Origin: WLWS01 sp964639535
GTDB taxonomy: Bacteria; Pseudomonadota; Gammaproteobacteria; Eutrophobiales; Eutrophobiaceae
DNA length: 12,746 nt
NCBI GenBank assembly: GCA_964639535.1
Contig: CAZXDV010000064.1
Coordinates: forward strand, 1 to 12,746
Direction of reading: 5' to 3'
Part shown: in pieces, positions 1 through 6,666 of the stretch
How positions within the stretch are numbered: position 1 is the first letter of the stretch
Layout: every line of letters begins with the position of its first letter
The notes under the pieces: generated by a model
Seen by the model: only the letters and a program-made list of their open reading frames with translations
What the model was told of the DNA's origin: nothing
The model's database searches: none
Program-made: the position numbers and the translations under genes

Positions 1-111
1 GAAGAGCCGTTTTACCTTTTGCAAAACATCGTTTGAGGTGATTCCTGCCGGTTTATCAAGTAGCAGGACGCCGTTAACGATTCTCCCTTTCTTTTTTCGT
101 GGATTACTCAC
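1..111 (-). CDS. truB: tRNA pseudouridine(55) synthase TruB, N-terminal part (runs off the window)
   Basis: TruB converts U55 in the T-loop of tRNAs to pseudouridine in the cytoplasm. Only the first 37 codons are present; the gene continues beyond base 1. The translation begins VSNPRKKKGRIVNGVLLLDK (first residue read as Met) and continues PAGITSNDVLQKVKRLF. This matches the TruB start: a basic N-terminus, then the 'GVLLLDKP.G.[ST]SN..' block that precedes the catalytic region. The catalytic Asp lies outside the window. The GTG at 111-109 is chosen because an in-frame TAA lies only a dozen codons upstream and no ATG or other strong start lies between. No clear Shine-Dalgarno is visible. It follows rbfA by 83 nt on the same strand, the usual rbfA-truB order. 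Confidence 0.9.
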   Translation of the reverse strand, partial: MSNPRKKKGRIVNGVLLLDKPAGITSNDVLQKVKRLF

Positions 112-194
112 GGGCGCTACTGTAATGAACTGGATAAACTTGGGTTAGGAAGAAATGATGCCAGGAATGGGACCGCGAACCGGTACCTGCGTGC

Positions 195-554
195 TCAAGT
201 TTCAGGTTTTGTATCGAGCGAATCGATGAGAGCGGAAAGCTTGCTGCCGTATTCAACGCTGCTGTCGAAACTAAAGGTAAGCCTTGGAGTTTTTCTCAGG
301 GGTGAATTCTGCGCAAGTTCGTGTCTAAACTGGCCCGATTTCTCATTCAGCATGGCAATCATTTCGTTGCGGTCCACTGCATCGTCCAGGTTCGTGACGA
401 ACACTGTCGCATTTAGCAAATCAGGACTGACATCCACGGATGAAATCGTGATCAAACCGGAGCCGGCAATGTCCGGATCTCTCTGAATCAGCGGCGCTAA
501 TTGCCGCTGCACAAGGTCAGAAAGGCGCCTGTTGCGACCGTATTCGCGGGGCAT
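195..554 (-). CDS. rbfA: 30S ribosome-binding factor RbfA
   Basis: RbfA is a small KH-fold protein that binds the immature 30S subunit and helps 16S rRNA 5'-end maturation and cold adaptation. The 119-residue product starts MPREYGRNRRLSDLVQRQLA, the typical basic first helix of the family. It continues with the conserved 'ITISSVDVSPDL..ATVFV' strand-turn-strand and ends with '..TPRLTFSFDSSVEYGSKLSALID', the usual C-terminal core. Length is normal for a gammaproteobacterial RbfA. It starts at ATG 554, 74 nt after the infB stop, and lies in the rimP-nusA-infB-rbfA-truB operon. No obvious terminator or strong internal promoter is seen in the infB-rbfA gap, so co-transcription is inferred. Identity is secure from sequence and context. 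Confidence 0.96.
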   Translation of the reverse strand: MPREYGRNRRLSDLVQRQLAPLIQRDPDIAGSGLITISSVDVSPDLLNATVFVTNLDDAVDRNEMIAMLNEKSGQFRHELAQNSPLRKTPRLTFSFDSSVEYGSKLSALIDSLDTKPET

Positions 555-628
555 AACTAAGGCCTGGCGCCTGTGCTCGGGGCCCGCACATAGCCTCGAT
601 GCTGAATTTGAGCGAGCCGCTTCATCGC

Positions 629-3177
629 TTAAATCGTCCTGGTGATTTCAACCCGTTCAAAAACCTCGATCTGGTCACCCTGGCGCACATCGTTGTAGTT
701 TTTAACCCCGATACCGCACTCTGTTCCGGATTTCACCTCAGATACATCGTCTTTAAATCTACGCAGTGACTCCAGTTCACCCTCGTAAATAACCACGTTA
801 TCCCTCAGTACGCGGATGGGATTATTACGTTTAACCACGCCGCTTGAAACCATGCAGCCGGCGATGTCTCCAAATTTCGGTGAGCGGTAGACCTCGCGTA
901 CCTCAGCGATACCGATGATCTGCTCCCTGATTTCCGGCGAAAGCAGGCCGCTTATCGCGGCTTTGACGTCGTCTATGACATCATAAATCACGCTGTAATA
1001 GCGCAGGTCAATTCCCTCTTCGTCGATAAGTTTTCTGGCAGNNNNNNNNNNNNNNNNNNNNNNNNNNNNNNNNNNNNNNNGACACCTTTTGAAGCCATCG
1101 CAAGGTTAATATCCGATTCTGTTATACCACCGACACCACTGCTAATTATATTGACGGTCACTTCATCATTGGTGAGCTTGCCAAGAGATTCTGTCAATGC
1201 CTCTGCAGATCCCTGGACGTCTGCTTTTATGAGCAAGTTGATGGCGACACCCTCTTCAGTACCCATGGAAGAGAGCATATTTTCCATCTTTGAAGCCTGC
1301 TGCTTGGCCAGCTTGACTTCTCGGTACTTGCCCTGCCTGAACAGGGCGATTTCTCGGGCCTTCTTCTCATCAGGAACAACAATCATTTCATCACCGGCAT
1401 TGGGTGTGCCAGAAAGGCCCAGCACTTCCACCGGAATGGATGGCCCGGCGATATCGACGTCTTTGCCACTGTCGTCGATCATCGCACGAACCCTGCCGAA
1501 TTCATGCCCGCTCAGGATGATGTCGCCCTTGTTAAGTTCACCACTTTGCACAAGGATAGTGGCAACCGGTCCACGTCCTTTATCAAGCCGCGATTCAATC
1601 ACGACTCCCGATGCCGGCCCCTTGTCATTCACTTTTAGCTCAAGTACCTCGGCCTGCAGGCTGATACTTTCCAGCAAGTCGTCAATGCCCTGCCCGTTCA
1701 ATGCAGACACATTGACAAACATGGTGTCGCCGCCCCAGTCTTCAGGGATCACTTCGTGCTTTGAAAGCTCCTGCTTTACCCTGTCCGGGTCTGCATCAGC
1801 TTTATCAATCTTGTTCACCGCGACGATCACCGGTACTTCGCCGGCCCGCGCATGCACGATGGCTTCTTCAGTTTGCGGCATTACACCATCATCAGCCGCC
1901 ACGACTATGACAACGATATCAGTCGCCTTGGCTCCCCTTGCACGCATTGCTGTAAAGGCTTCATGGCCCGGGGTGTCGAGAAACGTGATTGGGCCTTTTG
2001 GTGTCTCCACAGAGTAGGCACCGATATGCTGTGTAATTCCACCAGCCTCGCCTGCGGCCACCTTGGCCCTGCGAATATAGTCCAGTAAGGATGTCTTGCC
2101 GTGGTCCACGTGTCCCATCACGGTCACCACGGGTGCACGTTCAACTTCCTCACCATCGACCCTGGCCGCCTGGATGATTTCTTCTTCCAGGGCATTTTCC
2201 TGCAGCGCCTTTGGAATATGCCCCATTTCCTCGACGACAATCGTTGCGGTTTCCTGGTCGATAGTCTGGTTTATAGTCACCATGCTGCCGAGATTCATCA
2301 TGACCTTGACAACTTCGGTCCCTTTTACGGACATACGCTGTGCCAATTCCGCGACAGAGATACTTTCCGGTATCTCTACTTCTCGCACGACCGGCGCTGT
2401 AGGTTTCTCAAAGCCATGCTGCGCCGGCTTGTTCAGTACTGGCCTGCTTCTTTGTTTTTTCTTGCGCCTGCCAGACTTGTCGGTGGCAACATGTAGTTCC
2501 TTGCGGTGATATTTTGAAGACTTCCTGTCTCCCGTCTTGGCATTCTTGTCCCTGTTTTCCTTGGTAGGCAATTGATCCGGTGAAGTAGGCGCAGCTTCTT
2601 CCACAACTGGCTCCGCTTCACCGGCGTCCGTAGCGCTGGCTTCCTGTTCAGCCTGTTGCGTGGCAGCTGCAGCCGCCAGCGCAGCCTGTTCTGCCTCTTC
2701 CTGTCGTTTCTTCTCTTCTTCCTCCAGACGTGCAATTTCCTCGAGCCTGGCTCGTTCGGCAGCTTCCTCTGCTTCGCGTTTTTTGGATTCGATTTCTTCC
2801 AGCTCACGCTGCTTCGCCTGCTCCTCATCGGCCTTTTTGGCGGCCTCTTCCTCGAGCATACTCCTCTTGGCGTATGTCCTTTTCTTGCGAAACTCAACAC
2901 TCACCGTCTTCGAACGTGGCTTGCCTCTTCCCTGGGAACTAACAGGCACCTTGAGCTCGCTGACGGTTTTACGCTTGAGCGTTATTTTCTTCGGTTCCGA
3001 GGAGTCATCTTTACCGTGTTTCCTTCTCAGGAAGCCCAGCAATTCAGCCTTTTCTGCATCAGAAAGACTATCATCGGCATTGCGCTCGGATATGCCGGCT
3101 TCCTGCAACTGTTCCTGCAGGCGCTCGACAGTGATACCAATTACATCGGCATACTCTTTTACAGTAACCTCAGGCAT
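629..3177 (-). CDS. infB: Translation initiation factor IF-2 (interrupted by an assembly gap)
   Basis: IF-2 is the GTPase that delivers fMet-tRNA to the 30S subunit and promotes subunit joining. In order: a first IF2_N domain (about residues 1-55); a highly charged Glu/Lys/Ala-rich, probably helical linker (about 100-190); a Lys/Arg-rich stretch; a second IF2_N domain (about 272-322); then the G domain with P-loop GHVDHGKT (355-362), DTPGH (401-405) and NKID (455-458), followed by beta-barrel and C-terminal domains. A 39-N gap (1042-1080) falls near residue 700. The frame before the gap (..NLAMASKGV) and the frame after it (ARKLIDEEGIDLRYYSVIYD..) are both clear IF-2 but do not join in frame through 39 bases. 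The C-terminus ends ..VEITRTI at the TAA 629-631. With the gap corrected to conserved family spacing the protein would be about 846 residues. ATG 3177 overlaps the nusA stop by 8 nt, suggesting translational coupling. I treat it as one intact gene. Confidence 0.96.
1042..1080. other. Assembly gap (39 N) inside infB
   Basis: Thirty-nine consecutive N bases lie within the infB coding region. Codon phase on the two sides requires a true length of 3n+1. Comparison with the E. coli IF-2 segment, from memory, suggests about 31 missing bases (11 codons less two bases already present). The run is therefore an estimated scaffold gap, not an exact one. Confidence 0.97.
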
Positions 3178-4696
3178 CTGTTACCCCCTCTTCCTCGGTC
3201 TGTGCTTCGTCTTCGAACCAGGGCGCCCTGGCGGCCATGATCAATTCACCGGCTCTCTCCTTTTCCATGCCCTCGATTTCCATTAACTCATCCACAGACT
3301 GCTCTGCCAGGTCTTCCATGGTGGTTATTCCTCGACCCGCCAATTCGTAAGCCAGCGCCTTATCCATGCCCTCCATTTCAAGAAGGTCTGCCTCTGGTTT
3401 TGCATCAGCAAGTTTCTCTTCGCTTGCTATAGCGCGGGTCAGCATGACATCCCTGGCCCTTTCACGCAGTTCTTTCACCAGGTCCTCATCAAACTCTTCA
3501 ATATCCAGCATTTCACTCTCAGGAACGTAGGCAACCTCCTCAACACTGGAAAACCCTTCCTGTACCAGGATTGACGCGATTTCCTCGTCCACATCAAGCT
3601 GCTCCATCAACTGGACCTGGAGATTTTGTGCTTCAACCTCGTTCTTCTCTTCGGCCTGCTCAATGGACATGACATTCAGATTCCACTGGGTAAGCTCACT
3701 TGCCAGTTTTACATTTTGTCCGCCCCTGCCTATTGCCTGGGAAAGATTTTCCTCTGCCACTGCTACATCCATGCTATGCGCATCTTCATCGACGAGGATG
3801 GATGCAACTTCGGCAGGCGCCATTGCATTTATGACAAATTGGGCGGGGTTGTCATCCCACAGGATGATGTCAACTCGCTCACCGCCGAGTTCATTAGACA
3901 CGGCCTGTACGCGGGAGCCTCGCATACCCACGCAGGCACCTATCGGGTCAATTCGCTGGTCATGTGCCCTCACTGCAATCTTTGCGCGGGATCCCGGGTC
4001 CCTTGCTCCACTTATCAATTCGATAAGCCCCTCGTTTATCTCCGGGACTTCAATCTTGAACAGCTCGATCAGTAATTCCGGCGCGGTCCTGCTCAGGAAT
4101 AACTGTGGACCACGAGCCTCGGGGCTGACCTTTTGCAGGTAGGCCCGTAGGCGATCGCCCGCCCGGACGGCCTCACGTGGAATCATTTCTTCCCTCGGGA
4201 TGAAGGCTTCAGCGTTATTTCCAAGGTCCAGTATGACGTTTCCACGCTCTACCCTTTTCACCACACCACTGACCATTTCACCTACGCGATCCTGGTAGGC
4301 TTCAATCACCTGGTTGCGCTCGGCTTCACGAACCTTCTGTACAATGACCTGCTTGGCTGTCTGTGCAGCAATGCGACCAAATTCAACCGATGGCATTGTT
4401 TCCTCGACGAAACCGCCTTCTTCAATGTCATCCACTTTCTCGACAGCGTCCTTCAGGAAAATCTGCCTGGTGGGAAACTCAAGAGCTTCTTCGCCGTCCG
4501 CCATGACTTCCCATTGGCGAAACGTTTCGTAATCACCCGTTTCCCTGTCAATTGACACTCGAACTTCGATATCTTCCCGGTGCTTCTTTTTTGTCGCCGT
4601 TGCCAGCGCCGCCTCGATAGCTTCAAAAATGATGCCCTTACCAACACCTTTCTCGTTAGAGACAACGTCAACAACCATTAATATTTCTTTGTTCAT
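3170..4696 (-). CDS. nusA: Transcription termination/antitermination factor NusA
   Basis: NusA binds RNA polymerase and nascent RNA, modulating pausing, intrinsic termination and lambda/rRNA-type antitermination. The 508-residue product has the RNAP-binding N-terminal domain (about 1-130, start MNKEILMVVDVVSNEKGVGK), an S1 domain (about 136-200, with DLGNNAEAFIPREEM), and KH1/KH2 domains (about 205-350, including ACVGMRGSRVQAVSNELGGE and AIGRGGQNVKLASELTQW). Two C-terminal acidic repeats follow (about 365-420 and 437-492), the AR1/AR2 arrangement of gammaproteobacterial NusA. Length is close to the 495 residues of the E. coli protein. ATG 4696 is preceded by AAGG/AAGAG-like purines. It lies 30 nt after rimP and overlaps infB by 8 nt. 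NusA is known to autoregulate its operon in other bacteria, which makes the leader ahead of rimP relevant. Confidence 0.97.
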   Translation of the reverse strand: MNKEILMVVDVVSNEKGVGKGIIFEAIEAALATATKKKHREDIEVRVSIDRETGDYETFRQWEVMADGEEALEFPTRQIFLKDAVEKVDDIEEGGFVEETMPSVEFGRIAAQTAKQVIVQKVREAERNQVIEAYQDRVGEMVSGVVKRVERGNVILDLGNNAEAFIPREEMIPREAVRAGDRLRAYLQKVSPEARGPQLFLSRTAPELLIELFKIEVPEINEGLIELISGARDPGSRAKIAVRAHDQRIDPIGACVGMRGSRVQAVSNELGGERVDIILWDDNPAQFVINAMAPAEVASILVDEDAHSMDVAVAEENLSQAIGRGGQNVKLASELTQWNLNVMSIEQAEEKNEVEAQNLQVQLMEQLDVDEEIASILVQEGFSSVEEVAYVPESEMLDIEEFDEDLVKELRERARDVMLTRAIASEEKLADAKPEADLLEMEGMDKALAYELAGRGITTMEDLAEQSVDELMEIEGMEKERAGELIMAARAPWFEDEAQTEEEGVTDA

Positions 4697-4726
4697 TTCG
4701 TAACTCTTGCCTTTAAACTGTAAGCC

Positions 4727-5185
4727 CTAATCCAGTGTGGGTAGGATATGCGCCCGGTCAATTAAGCCTTCTGCTATTACCCATTCTTCACCATCACACT
4801 GCATCGTCACCGCTTCACTCGAAACCGCATCAATCTTGCCTCTGATACGCCTTCTATCACGCAATTTTTCCCTCAGTTGTACCAGGGCCCTTTCACCCTT
4901 GAATCTTTCAAAATGCTCCAGGCTAAACAAGGGCCGATCCAGTCCCGGAGAAGACACCTCAAGCCTGTAACTGCCCGAAATCGGGTCCTCCACATCCAGC
5001 ACGCCCACGACCTGGTGGCTGACCCGTTCACAATCTTCGATGGCAATGCCGTCTTCATGCTCTATGTACAGGCGCAGCAGGCTGTCGGCGCCGTCGGCCA
5101 ACAGTTCCAGGCCCCACAATTCGTAGCCCAGGGCTTCGACGGGCGCTTTAATCATTGCCACAAGTGCTTGATTTTGGCGGTACAT
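4727..5185 (-). CDS. rimP: Ribosome maturation factor RimP
   Basis: RimP assists 30S subunit assembly (central pseudoknot and S12 incorporation). The 152-residue product shows the N-terminal domain signature MIKAPVEALGYELWGLEL, then 'SLLRLYIEHEDGIAIEDCERVS', 'LDVEDPISGSYRLEVSSPGL' and 'DRPLFSLEHFERFKGE'. The C-terminal SH3-like domain ends at ..RAHILPTLD. Length matches the family (about 150). ATG 5185 is chosen because the residues before MIKAPVEAL agree in number with relatives. Its start is odd: it lies only 6 nt after the U-tract of a terminator-like hairpin and has no Shine-Dalgarno of its own. Initiation may depend on coupling to the upstream leader ORF, or may use ATG 5152 (MIKAPV..), which also lacks a good ribosome-binding site. 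First protein gene of the nusA operon. Confidence 0.96.
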   Translation of the reverse strand: MYRQNQALVAMIKAPVEALGYELWGLELLADGADSLLRLYIEHEDGIAIEDCERVSHQVVGVLDVEDPISGSYRLEVSSPGLDRPLFSLEHFERFKGERALVQLREKLRDRRRIRGKIDAVSSEAVTMQCDGEEWVIAEGLIDRAHILPTLD

Positions 5186-5189
5186 TTAA

Positions 5190-5216
5190 CTAAAAAAAAA
5201 TGGGCTCACGGCCCAC
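5190..5216 (-). CDS. Putative 8-codon leader peptide overlapping the rimP attenuator
   Basis: A GTG at 5216 opens a frame of eight codons (read MGREPIFF) ending at TAG 5192-5190, 4 nt before the rimP ATG. An AAGGAG lies at 5233-5228, 11 nt upstream, which is slightly long spacing. The ORF runs through the whole terminator-like hairpin and its U-tract, so a translating ribosome would disrupt that hairpin and finish next to the rimP start. What is seen: the AAGGAG, the GTG, the stop and the geometry. That it is translated or regulatory is inference; so short an ORF can occur by chance. Confidence 0.3.
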   Translation of the reverse strand: MGREPIFF

Positions 5217-5219
5217 TTT
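5192..5219 (-). terminator. Intrinsic terminator / candidate attenuator in the rimP leader
   Basis: Read on the minus strand, a 5-bp stem TGGGC/GCCCA with loop CGTGA (5215-5201) is followed at once by nine T (5200-5192). An A-run on the 5' side can extend the pairing. The U-tract ends 6 nt before the rimP ATG. It lies downstream of a promoter at 5248-5276, so it would act on transcripts entering the rimP-nusA-infB operon, that is, as an attenuator and not as an operon end. The short stem with a long U-tract is the kind of weak terminator that NusA can enhance. Confidence 0.7.
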
Positions 5220-5247
5220 TAAATCTACTCCTTCGAAATACAGCGCA

Positions 5248-5276
5248 ATTATAGTCATTTGCGCCGATTCTGCCAC
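5248..5276 (-). promoter_or_regulatory. Sigma70-type promoter for rimP-nusA-infB
   Basis: On the minus strand, -35 GTGGCA (5276-5271, 4/6 to TTGACA), a 17-nt spacer and -10 TATAAT (5253-5248, perfect) lie between the tRNA terminator and rimP. The predicted start is near 5241, giving a leader of about 56 nt before rimP that contains AAGGAG and the attenuator hairpin. It would let the protein genes be transcribed independently of the tRNA. Confidence 0.65.
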
Positions 5277-5320
5277 TCCGCAGGCCACCCGGCTCAGCGG
5301 AAAAAAGCAGCCTGGGGCAC

Positions 5321-5343
5321 AAAAAAGGCCCCAGTGGGGCCTT
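5321..5343 (-). terminator. Intrinsic terminator after tRNA-fMet
   Basis: On the minus strand an 8-bp perfect stem AAGGCCCC/GGGGCCTT with loop ACT (5343-5325) is followed by T residues down to 5321. It begins 23 nt after the encoded CCA of the tRNA. Its 3' arm can instead pair with a GCCCCAG just downstream (5318-5312), forming a competing 7-bp hairpin. Confidence 0.85.
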
Positions 5344-5366
5344 GTAGCTTCTTTTCCAATGAAAAT

Positions 5367-5443
5367 TGGTAGCGGGGGCAGGATTTGAACCTGCGACCTT
5401 CGGGTTATGAGCCCGACGAGCTGCCAGACTGCTCCACCCCGCA
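5367..5443 (-). tRNA. metY: Initiator tRNA-fMet (CAU), CCA encoded
   Basis: A 77-nt tRNA including CCA. The anticodon loop reads CTCATAA within a stem containing three consecutive G:C pairs (TCGGG/CCCGA), a hallmark of bacterial initiator tRNAs. The D-stem carries the A11:U24 pair, also an initiator feature. The T-loop GTTCAAATC is canonical. The acceptor stem is GCGGGG/CCCCGC from pair 2 to 7, while positions 1 and 72 are both T, giving a U1-U72 mismatch instead of the usual C1-A72. A non-Watson-Crick 1-72 position is needed for formylation, so initiator identity holds. Its place directly ahead of rimP-nusA matches the metY position of E. coli. Confidence 0.97.
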
Positions 5444-5456
5444 TCAAAGGTCGCGC

Positions 5457-5485
5457 ATGGTACAGCGCGATGCGCTTATTTTCAA
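5457..5485 (-). promoter_or_regulatory. Sigma70-type promoter of the tRNA-fMet gene
   Basis: On the minus strand, -35 TTGAAA (5485-5480, 5/6), 17-nt spacer and -10 TACCAT (5462-5457, 4/6) end 13 nt before the mature tRNA 5' end. The bases after the -10 (GCGCGACC) form a GC-rich discriminator as found in stringently controlled stable-RNA promoters; that regulation is inferred. It lies in the 78 nt between amrS and the tRNA; I see no terminator for amrS in that gap. Confidence 0.75.
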
Positions 5486-5521
5486 GAAAGGAATCAGCGA
5501 CCATCGCCGCCAGCGAAGCTA

Positions 5522-6607
5522 TCAGGCCAGGCGCACAGGCTGCCGCTTTGCTCCCCAGTCACCCGGATGCGATTCAAATACGCCAATGCATCCTGTACCA
5601 CAATTCGGGCATTGTGAGCCGCTCTCGAGTTTCCAGCTTTTCAACTGGTACCAGTCCCTGACGATAAGGGCCTCTCCACAGTTACTGCAATAGGTCGTAT
5701 CACCATCTGTGTCGTGTATGTTTCCCGTGTAGACATGGTTAATACCGTGTTGCCTGGCTATTTGACGGGCTCGACGAAGCGTGCCCGGGCTTGTTCGAGG
5801 TTTGTCCCGCATCTTCCAGTCGGGGTGAAATGCCGAGAAATGCAGGGGCACGTTTGCTCCGAGCTTCTCCATGATCCATGTGCTCAACTCACTCAGTTCC
5901 CTGTCAGAATCATTTTCACCGGGTATCAGCAAGGTCGTAATTTCAACCCAGACCTTTGTCTCATGAACCAGGTAAAGCAGGGTCTCAAGCACAGGTTGCA
6001 GGCTGGCACCGGTAACTTTCCTGTAAAATTCCTCGCTGAAGGCTTTTAAATCGATATTGGCGGCATCCATGTAACGGTAGAACTCGGCCCGCGGCCTTGC
6101 GTTAACATAACCTGCTGAGACCGCGACCGAATGGATACCCCGCTCCTTGCAGGCCGCGGCAACATCAATGGCATATTCATGAAATATCACCGGATCGTTG
6201 TAGGTAAAGGCTATGGAACGGCAGCGTAGCCTGGCTGCAACTTCAGCAAGCTTCTCCGGAGAAGCCTCAGCTGCCAGCGTATCCATTTCCCGAGACTTGC
6301 TGATATCCCAATTTTGGCAAAATTTACAGGCAAGGTTGCAGCCCGCCGTCCCGAAAGACAGGACTGGCGTACCGGGTAAAAAATGATTCAGCGGTTTCTT
6401 TTCTATGGGATCAATGCAAAACCCGCTTGAACGGCCGTAGCTGGTCAGCACTATTTTTCCCTGCTCCCTGGCCCGAACAAAACAAAGGCCCTGTTGCCCT
6501 TCGTGCAACTTGCATGAGCGCGGGCAAAGGTCACACTGAACGCGACCATCGTCCAGGGTATGCCAATAACGGGTGCTTACAGTTGAAATACGGGGACTCC
6601 CTTTCAA
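5522..6607 (-). CDS. amrS: AmmeMemoRadiSam system radical SAM enzyme (AmrS)
   Basis: This is a 361-residue radical SAM protein of the PflA-like group. The CxxxCxxC motif binding the [4Fe-4S] cluster and SAM is C90-NLA-C94-KF-C97, followed by the 'QNWDISKSRE' typical of AmrS. A conserved N-terminal cysteine cluster (C25, C28, C32, C42) precedes it, with 'SYGRSSGFCIDPIEKKPLNH' nearby. A C-terminal zinc-ribbon-like pair of CxxC motifs (C307/C310 and C333/C336) may bind metal. Cytoplasmic; substrate unknown. It is divergent from, and 59 nt away from, the gene encoding the Memo and AMMECR1 partners, the usual genomic association. The start is uncertain: TTG 6607 is used, and homology-like sequence begins about residue 13 (RYWHTLDDGRVQCDLCP), with no ATG in that stretch and a weak ribosome-binding site. 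Family assignment is firm; biochemical function is not established. Confidence 0.93.
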   Translation of the reverse strand: MKGSPRISTVSTRYWHTLDDGRVQCDLCPRSCKLHEGQQGLCFVRAREQGKIVLTSYGRSSGFCIDPIEKKPLNHFLPGTPVLSFGTAGCNLACKFCQNWDISKSREMDTLAAEASPEKLAEVAARLRCRSIAFTYNDPVIFHEYAIDVAAACKERGIHSVAVSAGYVNARPRAEFYRYMDAANIDLKAFSEEFYRKVTGASLQPVLETLLYLVHETKVWVEITTLLIPGENDSDRELSELSTWIMEKLGANVPLHFSAFHPDWKMRDKPRTSPGTLRRARQIARQHGINHVYTGNIHDTDGDTTYCSNCGEALIVRDWYQLKSWKLESGSQCPNCGTGCIGVFESHPGDWGAKRQPVRLA

Positions 6608-6609
6608 GG

Positions 6610-6638
6610 CTGAAATTGGTACATGTTGGCTCTATACT
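6610..6638 (+). promoter_or_regulatory. Sigma70-type promoter for the Memo-AMMECR1 fusion gene
   Basis: On the plus strand, -35 CTGAAA (6610-6615, 4/6), 17-nt spacer and -10 TATACT (6633-6638, 5/6) lie in the divergent gap. The predicted start is about 20 nt before the ATG 6667, and AGGA (6653-6656) lies 10 nt ahead of that ATG. No comparably good minus-strand promoter for amrS was found in the gap. Confidence 0.55.
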
Positions 6639-6666
6639 TTAGCCCAGATATTAGGAAATAGCAGTC

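Noticed and set aside
988..1041. Apparent frameshift making infB a pseudogene
   Set aside because: The phase change coincides exactly with the N run, whose length is an estimate; both flanks are intact IF-2.
1151..2017. Long plus-strand open frame opposite infB
   Set aside because: It is antisense to well-conserved IF-2 G-domain coding sequence and its Ser/Thr-rich translation matches no family; a shadow frame.
2433..2900. Minus-strand Arg/Lys-rich frame inside infB
   Set aside because: It is an out-of-frame reading of the charged IF-2 linker; the infB frame is continuous and conserved there.
2660..3286. Plus-strand Ser/Ala-rich frame across the nusA-infB junction
   Set aside because: Antisense to the low-complexity Glu/Lys/Ala codons of the IF-2 linker; the composition is an artefact of those codons.
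5367..5443. tRNA gene as an integration (att) site
   Set aside because: No integrase, no direct repeat of the tRNA 3' end, and the neighbouring genes are in ancestral operon order.
5190..5504. 104-codon minus-strand frame covering the tRNA and both terminators
   Set aside because: It runs through a tRNA and two hairpins and its ATG lies upstream of the tRNA promoter; only the last 8 codons (5216-5190) are considered, as a possible leader peptide.
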